Below the pieces are notes generated by a model. The model was not told where the DNA came from. It saw only the letters and a list, made by a program, of their open reading frames with translations, and ran no database searches. Of a DNA stretch of 64,000 bases, positions 40,194 to 51,120 are shown piece after piece (position 1 is the first letter of the stretch; every line of letters starts with the position of its first letter). This stretch comes from Volvox africanus (taxonomy: Eukaryota; Chlorophyta; Chlorophyceae; Chlamydomonadales; Volvocaceae): positions 248,001-312,000 of the forward strand of contig BSDZ01000037.1 of NCBI GenBank assembly GCA_030268105.1. Direction: 5' to 3'. The position numbers were made by a program, and so were the translations under genes.

Positions 40194-43100
40194 CTAAAGC
40201 CCCTGCTCTGTTCTTGCTGCTCCATGGTTGGTGATGTCAACCGGATCTGCACACCGCATTTGCGTGCCAACTATGGCTAGGATGGGATGTTGTGGTCCCA
40301 CTTGATCCCAGCCATAGTGAGGTATTCCCAACGCTGCAAAAGAATGCAAGCGTGCCCAAAAGTCGGCAACTGTACGGGCCTGTGCACGGTCCAGGGGTGA
40401 GGTTGCTGTTTGTGTTGGAGTGTCCATTGCTGGCTGTGTCGTAGAGATGATTGGATGGGTGTTGGCATCTTCCTCTTCCTCTTGAGGGAACCCCCCTGAA
40501 CGGTTGAAGAAGTCAGTAATAGCCCGTTGACGGGGTCCCTGCTCTGCTGTGTGGGTCTGTTGTTGCTGCCGCCGTCTGTGGGTAGAAGGCCACTGTGGCC
40601 TGTGTTCTCTTGTTGCCGCCCGGAGACAGTGCCTGCCATATTCCATAGAAGATAAGGCTGCCAAAGCTATCACGTCCCATGGGGCCTGCTCGCAACCGGG
40701 AGGTGCTTGGACAAGCCATAGCTGTTGCCTGGTCAAGCCCCCTTCAATGGTGGCTGATGTCGGCAATGGCAGATGTCTGTCAATCTGTTCTCGCACCGCC
40801 TTGGCTATAGGGCACTCCCAGAAGTGGTGCAGGCGTGGGGAGCAAGGTTGATCAGTATCAGCTCCATAGCTGCCACACCCACATGGTTTGATGGGCACCC
40901 TGGAAAGATGTGTGTTGCCAGGTATGGGTATCCCATCGACCACCAAACGCCACAGCGTCTCTTTGTTTTTATTTTCCCACCGAACTGCTGTCCACAGCCT
41001 GTCTAGGGTTGCCTGAAAGCGCTGGAGGTTAGTGACAGGACAGGGAGGAGCTGGACCGTCTGTTGGCATCCCTTGCGCCTCCTGCACAAAAGCTGACAAG
41101 AGCTCCAATCGCTCCTCCGCTGTTGAAACCCCTTGCAGCTGAGTAGCTTGGCTTACCGTGAGGTTGTAGAGAGGCACTATACCCGAGTCCCCTGGCAATC
41201 TCCAGCCCAAACGCCTGACGATCATGGCCATGACTGTGGTGCGGTCTGGTGGTGCTGGCATCTGCTGCTGCATTCTGTCCTCCACCCTGTCCGGCTGTTG
41301 GGGTTGTAAGCGGTTGACTACCTTCCGTGCTGCTGCTATCCATGCCGGGCTGATATCGTTGCATAGAGCCGAGAGAGCCATACGGGTAGACTCCTTGTCT
41401 CGCAGTTGGGTGGGGCTAGCTGAGGGGTCTAGAAACTGTTGGGTCCAGTCTAGCCAGGTCATGTACTGAGGGAGGGGTATTTGGTCATGCTCCAGCATGT
41501 CGTACACCCTTACCAGGTCCCCAACTGTGAGCAGTTTTCTGCATGAAGCCATCAGTGGGTGACGGGTTTCCAGGCCTGGGCGGTGGTTGTTACCATTGAT
41601 GCTTCCCCCATTGTCCGAATTGTTGGGCAGCAAAGGATTTCCCCAGAGAGCAGCCGCCCAGCACCAGTCTCCAGGGGCTAAAGGTGGGTTGCTGACATCT
41701 TCTAGTGGTGGGAGGTGCCCTAAAGCCCCTACAATTCGGCTGATCTCCTCAGGCAAGGTCTCTCCACCCAGCCAGGGCCCAGTTGCCTGGGCAGTGGTAA
41801 GGGCCCAAGGTTTAAAGGCCGGATGGGTGATCTCCAGGTAGGTGGCCAGGGTCCGGATCCAGGGGTGGAGGCTTCGAACATTACCACTAGTAACTGGCTC
41901 TTCCTCTTCTTCAGCAACCGTATTCATCGCCGTGTCCAGAAGCATTACCCTCTCTCTCTCTCTCCTGGCCATCAGGGCCCCTCGGATGAATCGCACTGCC
42001 CACATGGCTTGTCTTGCCCGAATGTGTTGCCTGAGGGGCAGTAGGCCAAAACCACCAGTTGATGGGTGTCCCACCAAGAGTCTGCTAGGTACTCCAGTGA
42101 AGCGCTGGCCCTGGTCTTCTGGGCCCTGTTTCCGATCTACAAGGCGAGCAGCTAAGCGTTCAATGTAGGTCAGAGTGGTATCTGGAGGTGGTCCACCATG
42201 CTCCATATGCCAAGTGACTGTTTGCAGGCAATAGTTGGAGACTGCTGCAGCCCGACCAAAGGCAGAGAGCGGATAGTGGGCTAGGCGTTGCATCCTCGTG
42301 TAGGCCAGGGCTAGCATCTCCGGCCAGTCTGGTTGGGGCGGCTGCAGTTGGTTGTCCATTGGCAAGTTAAGGGCTGTCGCAGTGGTGACCACCTTCAGGC
42401 CATTTATTGTGCTTCCCTGATGGTGGTCGTCCACAGCCCCTATGGGTAGGATTTCCATCTTATCCAGGTTCAGGCGTTGACCTGATGCCCGGGCAAAAGT
42501 ATCCATGGCTTCAAGGAAGGCTGGCACGGATTCCTCTCCTTCAAGGGCCACTTCTGCATCATCAGCAAACTGACAGGCTGTGACCCTGTCTTCATCTGAA
42601 GGCAATAGGCGGAGGCCTATCTCTTGGCTCTTTAGCCAGCTGAACAAGGCCTGGGCAACAAAGAGATACAGCAGGGGTGCTAGAGGGCAACCCTGTCTTA
42701 CCCCTGCTTCCATTTTAACAAGCCTGGATTTGAAACCGTTCACCATGGCTCTTGCCCGCGTGTTGCTAAGCAATATCCGGGTCCAACTGCAAAGCTGTGG
42801 GCCTGCTCCCATCGCCTCCATCGCCCCCATCAGGAAGTTGCGGTCCACTGTGTCATAAGCTTTTGCGAAGTCCAGGAAGGCCAGCAGACCTTGGCGGTTC
42901 AATTTCCGTAAGAGATGAGGCAGATGGCGTAGAAAGAGAACACTGGCCCCAATGAGCCTCTTGGGCAGAAAAGCTGACTGCTCAGGGCTAATGATTCGTC
43001 CCAGGGCTGGCCCTAGGCGATTTGCCAGCACCTTGGCCAGCAAGCGGTAGTCCGAGCAAAGCAGTGTGATAGGGCGGTAGTTACCAGGCTGTTTGGGGTC

Positions 43101-44843
43101 TCCCTTCTTGTAAAGCACCTTAATGATACCATCCAGAAAGCCTGTTGGCACCTGCCCTGTTTTGCCAATAGCCGTGAAGAGGGCTGCCATGGTATGGCCA
43201 ATCTCTGGCCAGAACTTGCGGTACAGATCCGTTGGGATGCCATCCCATCCGGGTGCTTTGCCTGGCTGGCTCTTCTTCAGTGCGAAACCCAGCTCAGTCA
43301 CAGCAATGGTCGGGGACCCAGCCACTTCGTCAGCTTCCTCAGGGAGTCGGATGTTGGCTGCTGCTAACTGGGTTAGCACTGACTGGCGATCTTCAGGAGT
43401 GGTGAAGTCTGGGGCTCTGCATACCCCTGCCCAAAAGTCCGCTACGACCTGTGGTAGCTGTGCTGGATTAGTGACCAGTCGGCCTGAGTGTGCCTGGAGT
43501 GCCACTGGGGCTGTTTGCTGGTCCTGGATTTGGGTTTGCAGGAAGGTTGTCAGAGCTGGGCCAGGACGCTCTCCTGCGTGTAACCAGTGGACCCGGGTCT
43601 TTTTTGCCACCCTGGCGTTGTCCTCAATATGCACCCTAGCCAGTCTTGCTTGGGCATCTATGAGTTGCTGTAGTAGGTGTGGTGAGTGCGGCATAGTATC
43701 GAGGGCTTGTTGGGCCTGTTGGACCCCAGGGTAGGCCTCCTGGGTATGAGCACCTGGCTGCTGTCTGCGCTGTTGCGCTACCTTGTTGAGTTGGTGTGCT
43801 AGGAAGGTTAGTCGGCGTTTAAAACCAGGCCACCAAGCAATAAGGTTGCCCGGATTCTCTTCGACTGAGGGTGCCTCTTGGCATTGGTTCCGGATCCACT
43901 CCGCCATGCTTGTAGCCAAATCCTCATGGTCAGTGAAGGCCATGCGTATACGCTTGATGCCTGGGCCCTTGGCCTCATTTTTGCAAGGTAGGAGATGAAG
44001 TGTGGCAAGACGGTGGTCTGAGGCTGTGTGGAAGGAGATGGCTGTATGGCATAGGTACGGCAGCTTGGCTTCATTGATGTAGATGCGATCTAGGCGTGAA
44101 CCGCCTGGGGTGGGTGCATGGTACAGGTGAGTGAAGTCACGGCGCCTTGGGTGGAGGTATCGGTGGGTATCTACCATCTGTGGGCCTGCCCGCTGCCGCA
44201 TCTCAGTGATAGGCCTATCTGCTTGACGCCCATCTCTTCCTGCGGACGAGTCCCACTCTGGGTTTTCCACAAAGTTGAAGTCTCCTGCCCAGATAAGGGT
44301 GGTGTCCCTATTGTCCTCCATGGCTTGCGTTGTGGTGGCAGCCAGGGCGTTCTCGAAGAGTTGTCGCCGGGTTTCCGCAGCCATCGAGGTAGTGCCAGGT
44401 GGGAGGTAGATATTGCAGATGTGCAGGCGGTGTCCCCCCCAGTGGAGGATACAGTCGGTGAAACGGCCTCTCGTACATGTATGCTGGGGTGTTGCCAGTT
44501 TAGGTGCCAGAGCTGAAGCTAGCCCCTGTCTGATGAGGATGAGCACTCCTGCTGTGTGCGTCGAGTTAGACCAAGAGTAGGCTGCTATCTTCCAGTTTTG
44601 TGTGTGGATCTGTTTGGTGGCATAACGAAGATCCCGTTCAAACAGGCATTGGTGCTGGAGGGTAGTGTGGTGGGTTTCCTGCAGACATACAACATCCAGC
44701 CGCTGCTCAGCCCATTGACGTACCGCTGCCTGAAGTCGACTGCCATGAGAGGCCAGAAGCCCTCGCATATTGTGCGTGGCTATGCGCAGTGGATGCCCTG
44801 AGATAGCTCCCTGCCGCTGACTTCTCTTGTTGCCTCTGGACAT
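40194..44843 (-). CDS. LINE ORF2: APE endonuclease and reverse transcriptase
   Basis: A 1549-aa open frame that nicks target DNA and copies the LINE RNA into the nick. The APE-like endonuclease covers about residues 1-250: IATHNMRGLLAS, CLQETHHTT, LIWAGDFNFVE, LDRIYINEA and SDHRLATLHL are its active-site motifs. RT covers about 515-830: KAPGWDGIPTDLYRKFWP, GNYRPITLLCSDYRLLAKVL, LLAFLDFAKAYDTVD (about 659), GVRQGCPLAPLLYLFVAQ and the catalytic ACQFADDAEVAL (about 761, FADD in place of YADD). A zinc-binding CGCGSYG...HHFWECP lies near 1320-1350, as in L1-type C-termini. I see no RNase H domain. The ATG overlaps the ORF1 stop (TAATG), which points to translation by termination-reinitiation. Confidence 0.95.
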   Translation of the reverse strand: MSRGNKRSQRQGAISGHPLRIATHNMRGLLASHGSRLQAAVRQWAEQRLDVVCLQETHHTTLQHQCLFERDLRYATKQIHTQNWKIAAYSWSNSTHTAGVLILIRQGLASALAPKLATPQHTCTRGRFTDCILHWGGHRLHICNIYLPPGTTSMAAETRRQLFENALAATTTQAMEDNRDTTLIWAGDFNFVENPEWDSSAGRDGRQADRPITEMRQRAGPQMVDTHRYLHPRRRDFTHLYHAPTPGGSRLDRIYINEAKLPYLCHTAISFHTASDHRLATLHLLPCKNEAKGPGIKRIRMAFTDHEDLATSMAEWIRNQCQEAPSVEENPGNLIAWWPGFKRRLTFLAHQLNKVAQQRRQQPGAHTQEAYPGVQQAQQALDTMPHSPHLLQQLIDAQARLARVHIEDNARVAKKTRVHWLHAGERPGPALTTFLQTQIQDQQTAPVALQAHSGRLVTNPAQLPQVVADFWAGVCRAPDFTTPEDRQSVLTQLAAANIRLPEEADEVAGSPTIAVTELGFALKKSQPGKAPGWDGIPTDLYRKFWPEIGHTMAALFTAIGKTGQVPTGFLDGIIKVLYKKGDPKQPGNYRPITLLCSDYRLLAKVLANRLGPALGRIISPEQSAFLPKRLIGASVLFLRHLPHLLRKLNRQGLLAFLDFAKAYDTVDRNFLMGAMEAMGAGPQLCSWTRILLSNTRARAMVNGFKSRLVKMEAGVRQGCPLAPLLYLFVAQALFSWLKSQEIGLRLLPSDEDRVTACQFADDAEVALEGEESVPAFLEAMDTFARASGQRLNLDKMEILPIGAVDDHHQGSTINGLKVVTTATALNLPMDNQLQPPQPDWPEMLALAYTRMQRLAHYPLSAFGRAAAVSNYCLQTVTWHMEHGGPPPDTTLTYIERLAARLVDRKQGPEDQGQRFTGVPSRLLVGHPSTGGFGLLPLRQHIRARQAMWAVRFIRGALMARRERERVMLLDTAMNTVAEEEEEPVTSGNVRSLHPWIRTLATYLEITHPAFKPWALTTAQATGPWLGGETLPEEISRIVGALGHLPPLEDVSNPPLAPGDWCWAAALWGNPLLPNNSDNGGSINGNNHRPGLETRHPLMASCRKLLTVGDLVRVYDMLEHDQIPLPQYMTWLDWTQQFLDPSASPTQLRDKESTRMALSALCNDISPAWIAAARKVVNRLQPQQPDRVEDRMQQQMPAPPDRTTVMAMIVRRLGWRLPGDSGIVPLYNLTVSQATQLQGVSTAEERLELLSAFVQEAQGMPTDGPAPPCPVTNLQRFQATLDRLWTAVRWENKNKETLWRLVVDGIPIPGNTHLSRVPIKPCGCGSYGADTDQPCSPRLHHFWECPIAKAVREQIDRHLPLPTSATIEGGLTRQQLWLVQAPPGCEQAPWDVIALAALSSMEYGRHCLRAATREHRPQWPSTHRRRQQQQTHTAEQGPRQRAITDFFNRSGGFPQEEEEDANTHPIISTTQPAMDTPTQTATSPLDRAQARTVADFWARLHSFAALGIPHYGWDQVGPQHPILAIVGTQMRCADPVDITNHGAARTEQGL

Positions 44844-44845
44844 TA
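44841..44845 (-). promoter_or_regulatory. TAATG stop/start overlap coupling ORF1 and ORF2
   Basis: In the sense direction the ORF1 stop TAA shares its last A with the ORF2 ATG. The silkworm LINE SART1 has exactly this UAAUG arrangement, shown to allow ORF2 translation by reinitiation. It is conserved in copy A (35962-35966). Confidence 0.8.
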
Positions 44846-46525
44846 TTCGGCTTGGGTTTCCCGGTTGGGGGGGTCATACTCCTTCCCATCGCAGTCCATG
44901 TCCTGGGATGGGTTGGGGTTGTTTTTGGTTTGCCGGGGACGCCGAGTGGGTGTCCGCCGTGGTCGGAGTGCCTCCTTGGTTATACCACCTGATACCGTTG
45001 ACTCCCTCTCCTTCCGTTGCAAGGCTAGTTTGGCCTTCCGGGCTTGCCTTGCCCTCTCTGTTTGGGCCATGTGCCGCTGGGCTCGTACCTCCTCTGGCAG
45101 GTGGGTCAGTCGCTGCTTGCGAATTTTGTTTTGTTGGGTTCTGGTGAGGGCGTGGCTGTTTGAGGTATGCTCTTGTGCCCTGGCCCTGGAGAGTGAGCGT
45201 CCAGCTGGTACGTTGACCTCGTTCACCACCCCCTGGTTGTCTGGCTTTGATGCTGGTTGGGGAGGTGGTGGTTGGGCTGCACATTCTGTGACTACATCAG
45301 TGGTATTAGTCGGGGTTCTGGGTTTGCATGCTGCTGTAGCGGCTTTGGCTGCTGCTTCCCTGGCCATTGCTGCTGTTGCGGCTGCTTCGATGATAGCTTG
45401 GGGCGGCAGCCTGGGTGGTGGGGCCATGGGTTGGGGCGCCCCAGGTGGGAGTGGCATCAGAGAGCTGGGTGTGGGTTGCCTTGGGGGCCCCTGTGGGTGC
45501 TGCCTGAGAACATCCGCAAAGGATGGCACAGTGTTGGCCATGCTGGACGAGGGGTCCAGACCTCTCAGTCGGGCTGTGGGCTGGGCTGGGGGATTTGGCT
45601 GGTGGGTTGGCAGGCGTTGACGTTTGAGGTCTCGCTGGCGATTGAGCTCCGTTCGTGGAGGGGGTTTGCAGGGCATACGAAACGGGGCCTCCTCTACTAC
45701 TGACCGGAGCTTAGTAGCCACCAGCATGCCCTGGTTCAAAAAGCCCCCCGGTCGTCCAAAGCTGAACAGGCTCTGGGGTGGGAGGCTGGGGGATCCCGGT
45801 GCCATTTTAACCCGCCATGTGTCAGCCATGCGCGTGGGTTTGAGGTCTTGGAACTCATCCATGGGTCTGGAGGATCGTTCTGATGAATAAGCTTGCGCTA
45901 GGAAGCTTGGGATAGCTTGCGGGGATAGGCTTGAAGGCACCCCTGATATCTCCCAGAGTGCTGGCTGCATCTTGTGGAGGTTTTTGATGTGGACCTCCAC
46001 GGTGATGGGTGGGTTGTTCGGGAGAAGGTGGACTTGCCCCAGTCTCAGGTGTCCCCTGGCGACTGCGGGTGATGATAGGAGCCATGCCCTGCCACCCTTC
46101 GGGAGAAGAATGGTAATTTCTTGCACCACGTTGCCATTGGGGTGCTTGTACTGGTGATGCCTGCCAATCTTTGGCAGGCTGCATGGTAGGCCTGGCATGT
46201 TGGCCACCATAACCTCGTACACTTTGGTAATGACTGCATCCGTGAGGGGCCCGAAAAGCTGGGCGTGGACGTCTGCCGGGTTAGAATCTGGTGGCCAATG
46301 GATGTCCATGGCCAAGGTCTCTTGGTCGAGTAGGATGGGAGTTCCTGCTGGTAATTCCCGTTGAATTTGGTCCAGGTTAACGAAGCGTTTTGCCATCGGA
46401 GGCCGGGCGGACGGGCCTCTGTTGGCTGCAGCTGATTCCTGGCCAATGGATTTTGTTGTTCGCGCGGTGGTCCGCGCGCGGTTGATATCGATCATGGTGA
46501 AGGCTAAGATGGCATAGAGAAGCAA
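44843..46525 (-). CDS. LINE ORF1 protein
   Basis: A 560-aa protein expected to bind the LINE RNA and form the transposition particle. Order of features: an N-terminal region with TKSIGQES; a globular middle (about 50-260) reading IGRHHQYKHPNGNVVQEITI and VEVHIKNLHKMQPALWEISG; a Pro-rich linker (about 290-380); an Ala-rich helix (AAATAAMAREAAAKAATAA, about 395); and a strongly basic C-terminal helix (TRTQQNKIRKQRLTHLPEEV) ending in Arg/Pro-rich sequence. I see no CCHC zinc knuckle. The first ATG (46525) starts a short hydrophobic lead; the ATG 10 codons later (46495, MIDINRAR) is an alternative start. Confidence 0.87.
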   Translation of the reverse strand: MLLYAILAFTMIDINRARTTARTTKSIGQESAAANRGPSARPPMAKRFVNLDQIQRELPAGTPILLDQETLAMDIHWPPDSNPADVHAQLFGPLTDAVITKVYEVMVANMPGLPCSLPKIGRHHQYKHPNGNVVQEITILLPKGGRAWLLSSPAVARGHLRLGQVHLLPNNPPITVEVHIKNLHKMQPALWEISGVPSSLSPQAIPSFLAQAYSSERSSRPMDEFQDLKPTRMADTWRVKMAPGSPSLPPQSLFSFGRPGGFLNQGMLVATKLRSVVEEAPFRMPCKPPPRTELNRQRDLKRQRLPTHQPNPPAQPTARLRGLDPSSSMANTVPSFADVLRQHPQGPPRQPTPSSLMPLPPGAPQPMAPPPRLPPQAIIEAAATAAMAREAAAKAATAACKPRTPTNTTDVVTECAAQPPPPQPASKPDNQGVVNEVNVPAGRSLSRARAQEHTSNSHALTRTQQNKIRKQRLTHLPEEVRAQRHMAQTERARQARKAKLALQRKERESTVSGGITKEALRPRRTPTRRPRQTKNNPNPSQDMDCDGKEYDPPNRETQAE

Positions 46526-47018
46526 AGGAGTTTATCTTCCGAAGAACGACTTGCGACTGTCTGCAATGACGGCCCGAAGAGGGAATAGCGAGAGGTTCCG
46601 AATCCCCGCCTGCGCAAGAGTTGCCTCTAATTCCGCCGTTTAAAGGAGAGCAGAAGAAGATATTCCCTAAGAGTGGCGGTTGTTCCCGTTGGTGGCCAAG
46701 AGTCGGAAGAATGAGCGGGATGCTCCAAGTCGCAGCAGGCGCGATAATCGCCGTTCACTCTGCCGTAGAAAATAGAGTAAAAGAAGGCAATCCACAAGGA
46801 AGAAAGGCGGCTGTTCGTGCTATAAACCAGAGTTAGGCCGCCGAAGTGAAAGCCGCCGCGAGCGCGACGGTCGCCGCTAGTTCAGCCAAAAAATTATATG
46901 CTCGAGGTGAGACTTGAACAGACGATTGCTGCCTCATTAGCGCGCAAGTTCTAAGTCATTTTGAACGACCACCGGTGACACTGTCATGCCGGTGATACGT
47001 TAGTATTAACCATACGTC

Positions 47019-47878
47019 TATGTATGTATGTATGTATGTATGTATGTATGTATTTATGTATGTATTTATGTATGTATGTATGTATGTATGTATGTATGTA
47101 TGTATGTATGTATGTATGTATGTATGTATGTATGTATGTATGTATGTATGTATGTATGTATGTATGTATGTATGTATGTATGTATGTATGTATGTATGTA
47201 TGTATGTATGTATGTATGTATGTATGTATGTATGTATGTATGTATGTATGTATGTATGTATGTATGTATGTATGTATGTATGTATGTATGTATGTATGTA
47301 TGTATGTATGTATGTATGTATGTATGTATGTATGTATGTATGTATGTATGTATGTATGTATGTATGTATGTATGTATGTATGTATGTATGTATGTATGTA
47401 TGTATGTATGTATGTATGTATGTATGTATGTATGTATGTATGTATGTATGTATGTATGTATGTATGTATGTATGTATGTATGTATGTATGTATGTATGTA
47501 TGTATGTATGTATGTATGTATGTATGTATGTATGTATGTATGTATGTATGTATGTATGTATGTATGTATGTATGTATGTATGTATGTATGTATGTATGTA
47601 TGTATGTATGTATGTATGTATGTATGTATGTATGTATGTATGTATGTATGTATGTATGTATGTATGTATGTATGTATGTATGTATGTATGTATGTATGTA
47701 TGTATGTATGTATGTATGTATGTATGTATGTATGTATGTATGTATGTATGTATGTATGTATGTATGTATGTATGTATGTATGTATGTATGTATGTATGTA
47801 TGTATGTATGTATGTATGTATGTATGTATGTATGTATGTATGTATGTATGTATGTATGTATGTATGTATGTATATATT
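47019..47878. repeat. (TATG)n array 2, tail of LINE C
   Basis: About 860 bp of TATG repeats. Two TATT variants sit 12 bases apart near the left end (47051 and 47063). The junction with LINE C reads TATATATTGGGTG, unlike arrays 1 and 9. Confidence 0.97.
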
Positions 47879-48945
47879 GGGTGTTACACTGTGGGCGACT
47901 CGCCCTTCAAAGACGAGCACCGGGGATCCTGACCGGACCGAGCCACAGCGCAGGGGAGGAACACGTGGCTTTGTCTGTCTGTCCTGCCACGTGCTCCCCC
48001 TCTCACTAGGGCCAGCGAGCCCTCATAGGCTCTCGCCTGGCCACTCACAGAGCACTCAGGGCTACCAAGAAACCACAGGAAGGCCCAACAGAAAACGGGG
48101 GACACCTAGCTGCTCAAAGGACGGGGAAACCTCTCCTCTAACCCGACACTGACTAGACAGGAGCCTGGCAGACACACACAGTTCCCCTCAGAGGAGAAGC
48201 ACCAGCAGGAAAGCACACCCTTCCACAGCCAAGCCAGAAGAACCCAACAAGAGGCGGAGGGGGGGATGACAAGCCGAACTGGCGCCCCCCTAGAAAGCCT
48301 TCCGGCCCCACCCAAAGCTGGCCCCGCAGACACCTGAACTGCACAACAAGGAAAGACCTCTCTCGCTGAACCCCCCTAAAACCCTAAGGACCCGAAGCCT
48401 GGACACAGGAACCTCTAGCCACGAAACCCTCCACCCTCTCCCTTCCCCTCCTCAAGATCTAGACCGTCCTCTCCTTGTCTCTACCTCCCTCACTCTCCCC
48501 CTTTCCTCCCACAGAACCTCCTCCTCAAAACTCCTGCCCTAAAGCCCCTGCTCTGTTCTTGCTGCTCCATGGTTGGTGATGTCAACCGGATCTGCACACC
48601 GCATTTGCGTGCCAACTATGGCTAGGATGGCATGTTGTGGTCCCACTTGATCCCAGCCATAGTGAGGTATTCCCAACGCTGCAAAAGAATGCAAGCGTGC
48701 CCAAAAGTCGGCAACTGTACGGGCCTGTGCACGGTCCAGGGGTGAGGTTGCTGTTTGTGTTGGAGTGTCCATTGCTGGCTGTGTCGTAGAGATGATTGGA
48801 TGGGTGTTGGCATCTTCCTCTTCCTCTTGAGGGAACCCCCCTGAACGGTTGAAGAAGTCAGTAATAGCCCGTTGACGGGGTCCCTGCTCTGCTGTGTGGG
48901 TCTGTTGTTGCTGCCGCCGTCTGTGGGTAGAAGGCCTGTAGAAGG
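47879..48945 (-). mobile_element. LINE copy C, 1067-bp 5'-truncated
   Basis: It contains the LINE 3' UTR and the last 130 or so codons of ORF2 (stop at 48539). Homology ends at GGTAGAAGGCC (copy B position 40591) and is followed by TGTAGAAGG and then TATG repeats. It has one private change (GGATGGCATG for GGATGGGATG near 48630). Confidence 0.94.
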
Positions 48946-50053
48946 TATGTATGTATGTATGTATGTATGTATGTATGTATGTATGTATGTATGTATGTAT
49001 GTATGTATGTATGTATGTATGTATGTATGTATGTATGTATGTATGTATGTATGTATGTATGTATGTATGTATGTATGTATGTATGTATGTATGTATGTAT
49101 GTATGTATGTATGTATGTATGTATGTATGTATGTATGTATGTATGTATGTATGTATGTATGTATGTATGTATGTATGTATGTATGTATGTATGTATGTAT
49201 GTATGTATGTATGTATGTATGTATGTATGTATGTATGTATGTATGTATGTATGTATGTATGTATGTATGTATGTATGTATGTATGTATGTATGTATGTAT
49301 GTATGTATGTATGTATGTATGTATGTATGTATGTATGTATGTATGTATTTATGTATGTATTTATGTATGTATGTATGTATGTATGTATGTATGTATGTAT
49401 GTATGTATGTATGTATGTATGTATGTATGTATGTATGTATGTATGTATGTATGTATGTATGTATGTATGTATGTATGTATGTATGTATGTATGTATGTAT
49501 GTATGTATGTATGTATGTATGTATGTATGTATGTATGTATGTATGTATGTATGTATGTATGTATGTATGTATGTATGTATGTATGTATGTATGTATGTAT
49601 GTATGTATGTATGTATGTATGTATGTATGTATGTATGTATGTATGTATGTATGTATGTATGTATGTATGTATGTATGTATGTATGTATGTATGTATGTAT
49701 GTATGTATGTATGTATGTATGTATGTATGTATGTATGTATGTATGTATGTATGTATGTATGTATGTATGTATGTATGTATGTATGTATGTATGTATGTAT
49801 GTATGTATGTATGTATGTATGTATGTATGTATGTATGTATGTATGTATGTATGTATGTATGTATGTATGTATGTATGTATGTATGTATGTATGTATGTAT
49901 GTATGTATGTATGTATGTATGTATGTATGTATGTATGTATGTATGTATGTATGTATGTATGTATGTATGTATGTATGTATGTATGTATGTATGTATGTAT
50001 GTATCTATGTATGTATGTATGTATGTATGTATGTATGTATGTATGTATATATT
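48946..50053. repeat. (TATG)n array 3
   Basis: 1108 bp (277 x 4). It has the same pair of TATT variants 12 bases apart as array 2, here at 49346 and 49358, and a TATC variant 52 bases before the next LINE. Confidence 0.97.
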
Positions 50054-51120
50054 GGGTGTTACACTGTGGGCGACTCGCCCTTCAAAGACGAGCACCGGGG
50101 ATCCTGACCGGACCGAGCCACAGCGCAGGGGAGGAACACGTGGCTTTGTCTGTCTGTCCTGCCACGTGCTCCCCCTCTCACTAGGGCCAGCGAGCCCTCA
50201 TAGGCTCTCGCCTGGCCACTCACAGAGCACTCAGGGCTACCAAGAAACCACAGGAAGGCCCAACAGAAAACGGGGGACACCTAGCTGCTCAAAGGACGGG
50301 GAAACCTCTCCTCTAACCCGACACTGACTAGACAGGAGCCTGGCAGACACACACAGTTCCCCTCAGAGGAGAAGCACCAGCAGGAAAGCACACCCTTCCA
50401 CAGCCAAGCCAGAAGAACCCAACAAGAGGCGGAGGGGGGGATGACAAGCCGAACTGGCGCCCCCCTAGAAAGCCTTCCGGCCCCACCCAAAGCTGGCCCC
50501 GCAGACACCTGAACTGCACAACAAGGAAAGACCTCTCTCGCTGAACCCCCCTAAAACCCTAAGGACCCGAAGCCTGGACACAGGAACCTCTAGCCACGAA
50601 ACCCTCCACCCTCTCCCTTCCCCTCCTCAAGATCTAGACCGTCCTCTCCTTGTCTCTACCTCCCTCACTCTCCCCCTTTCCTCCCACAGAACCTCCTCCT
50701 CAAAACTCCTGCCCTAAAGCCCCTGCTCTGTTCTTGCTGCTCCATGGTTGGTGATGTCAACCGGATCTGCACACCGCATTTGCGTGCCAACTATGGCTAG
50801 GATGGGATGTTGTGGTCCCACTTGATCCCAGCCATAGTGAGGTATTCCCAACGCTGCAAAAGAATGCAAGCGTGCCCAAAAGTCGGCAACTGTACGGGCC
50901 TGTGCACGGTCCAGGGGTGAGGTTGCTGTTTGTGTTGGAGTGTCCATTGCTGGCTGTGTCGTAGAGATGATTGGATGGGTGTTGGCATCTTCCTCTTCCT
51001 CTTGAGGGAACCCCCCTGAACGGTTGAAGAAGTCAGTAATAGCCCGTTGACGGGGTCCCTGCTCTGCTGTGTGGGTCTGTTGTTGCTGCCGCCGTCTGTG
51101 GGTAGAAGGCCTGTAGAAGG
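50054..51120 (-). mobile_element. LINE copy D, 1067-bp truncated unit
   Basis: Same length, same 5' breakpoint and same added TGTAGAAGG as copy C. ORF2 stop at 50714. Confidence 0.94.

Larger units (their letters stand above)
39534..47018 (-). mobile_element. LINE copy B, full length and coding-competent
   Basis: A 7.5-kb non-LTR retrotransposon on the minus strand with 5' UTR (46526-47018), ORF1, ORF2, 3' UTR (39534-40193) and a (CATA)n tail. Both ORFs are open. The endonuclease type, RT type and two-ORF layout place it among L1-like elements. It lies head to tail with other copies, with its 5' end bordering the (TATG)n tail of copy C. The 5' region (46526-47018) has no coding frame I can support on the LINE strand. 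Confidence 0.95.
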
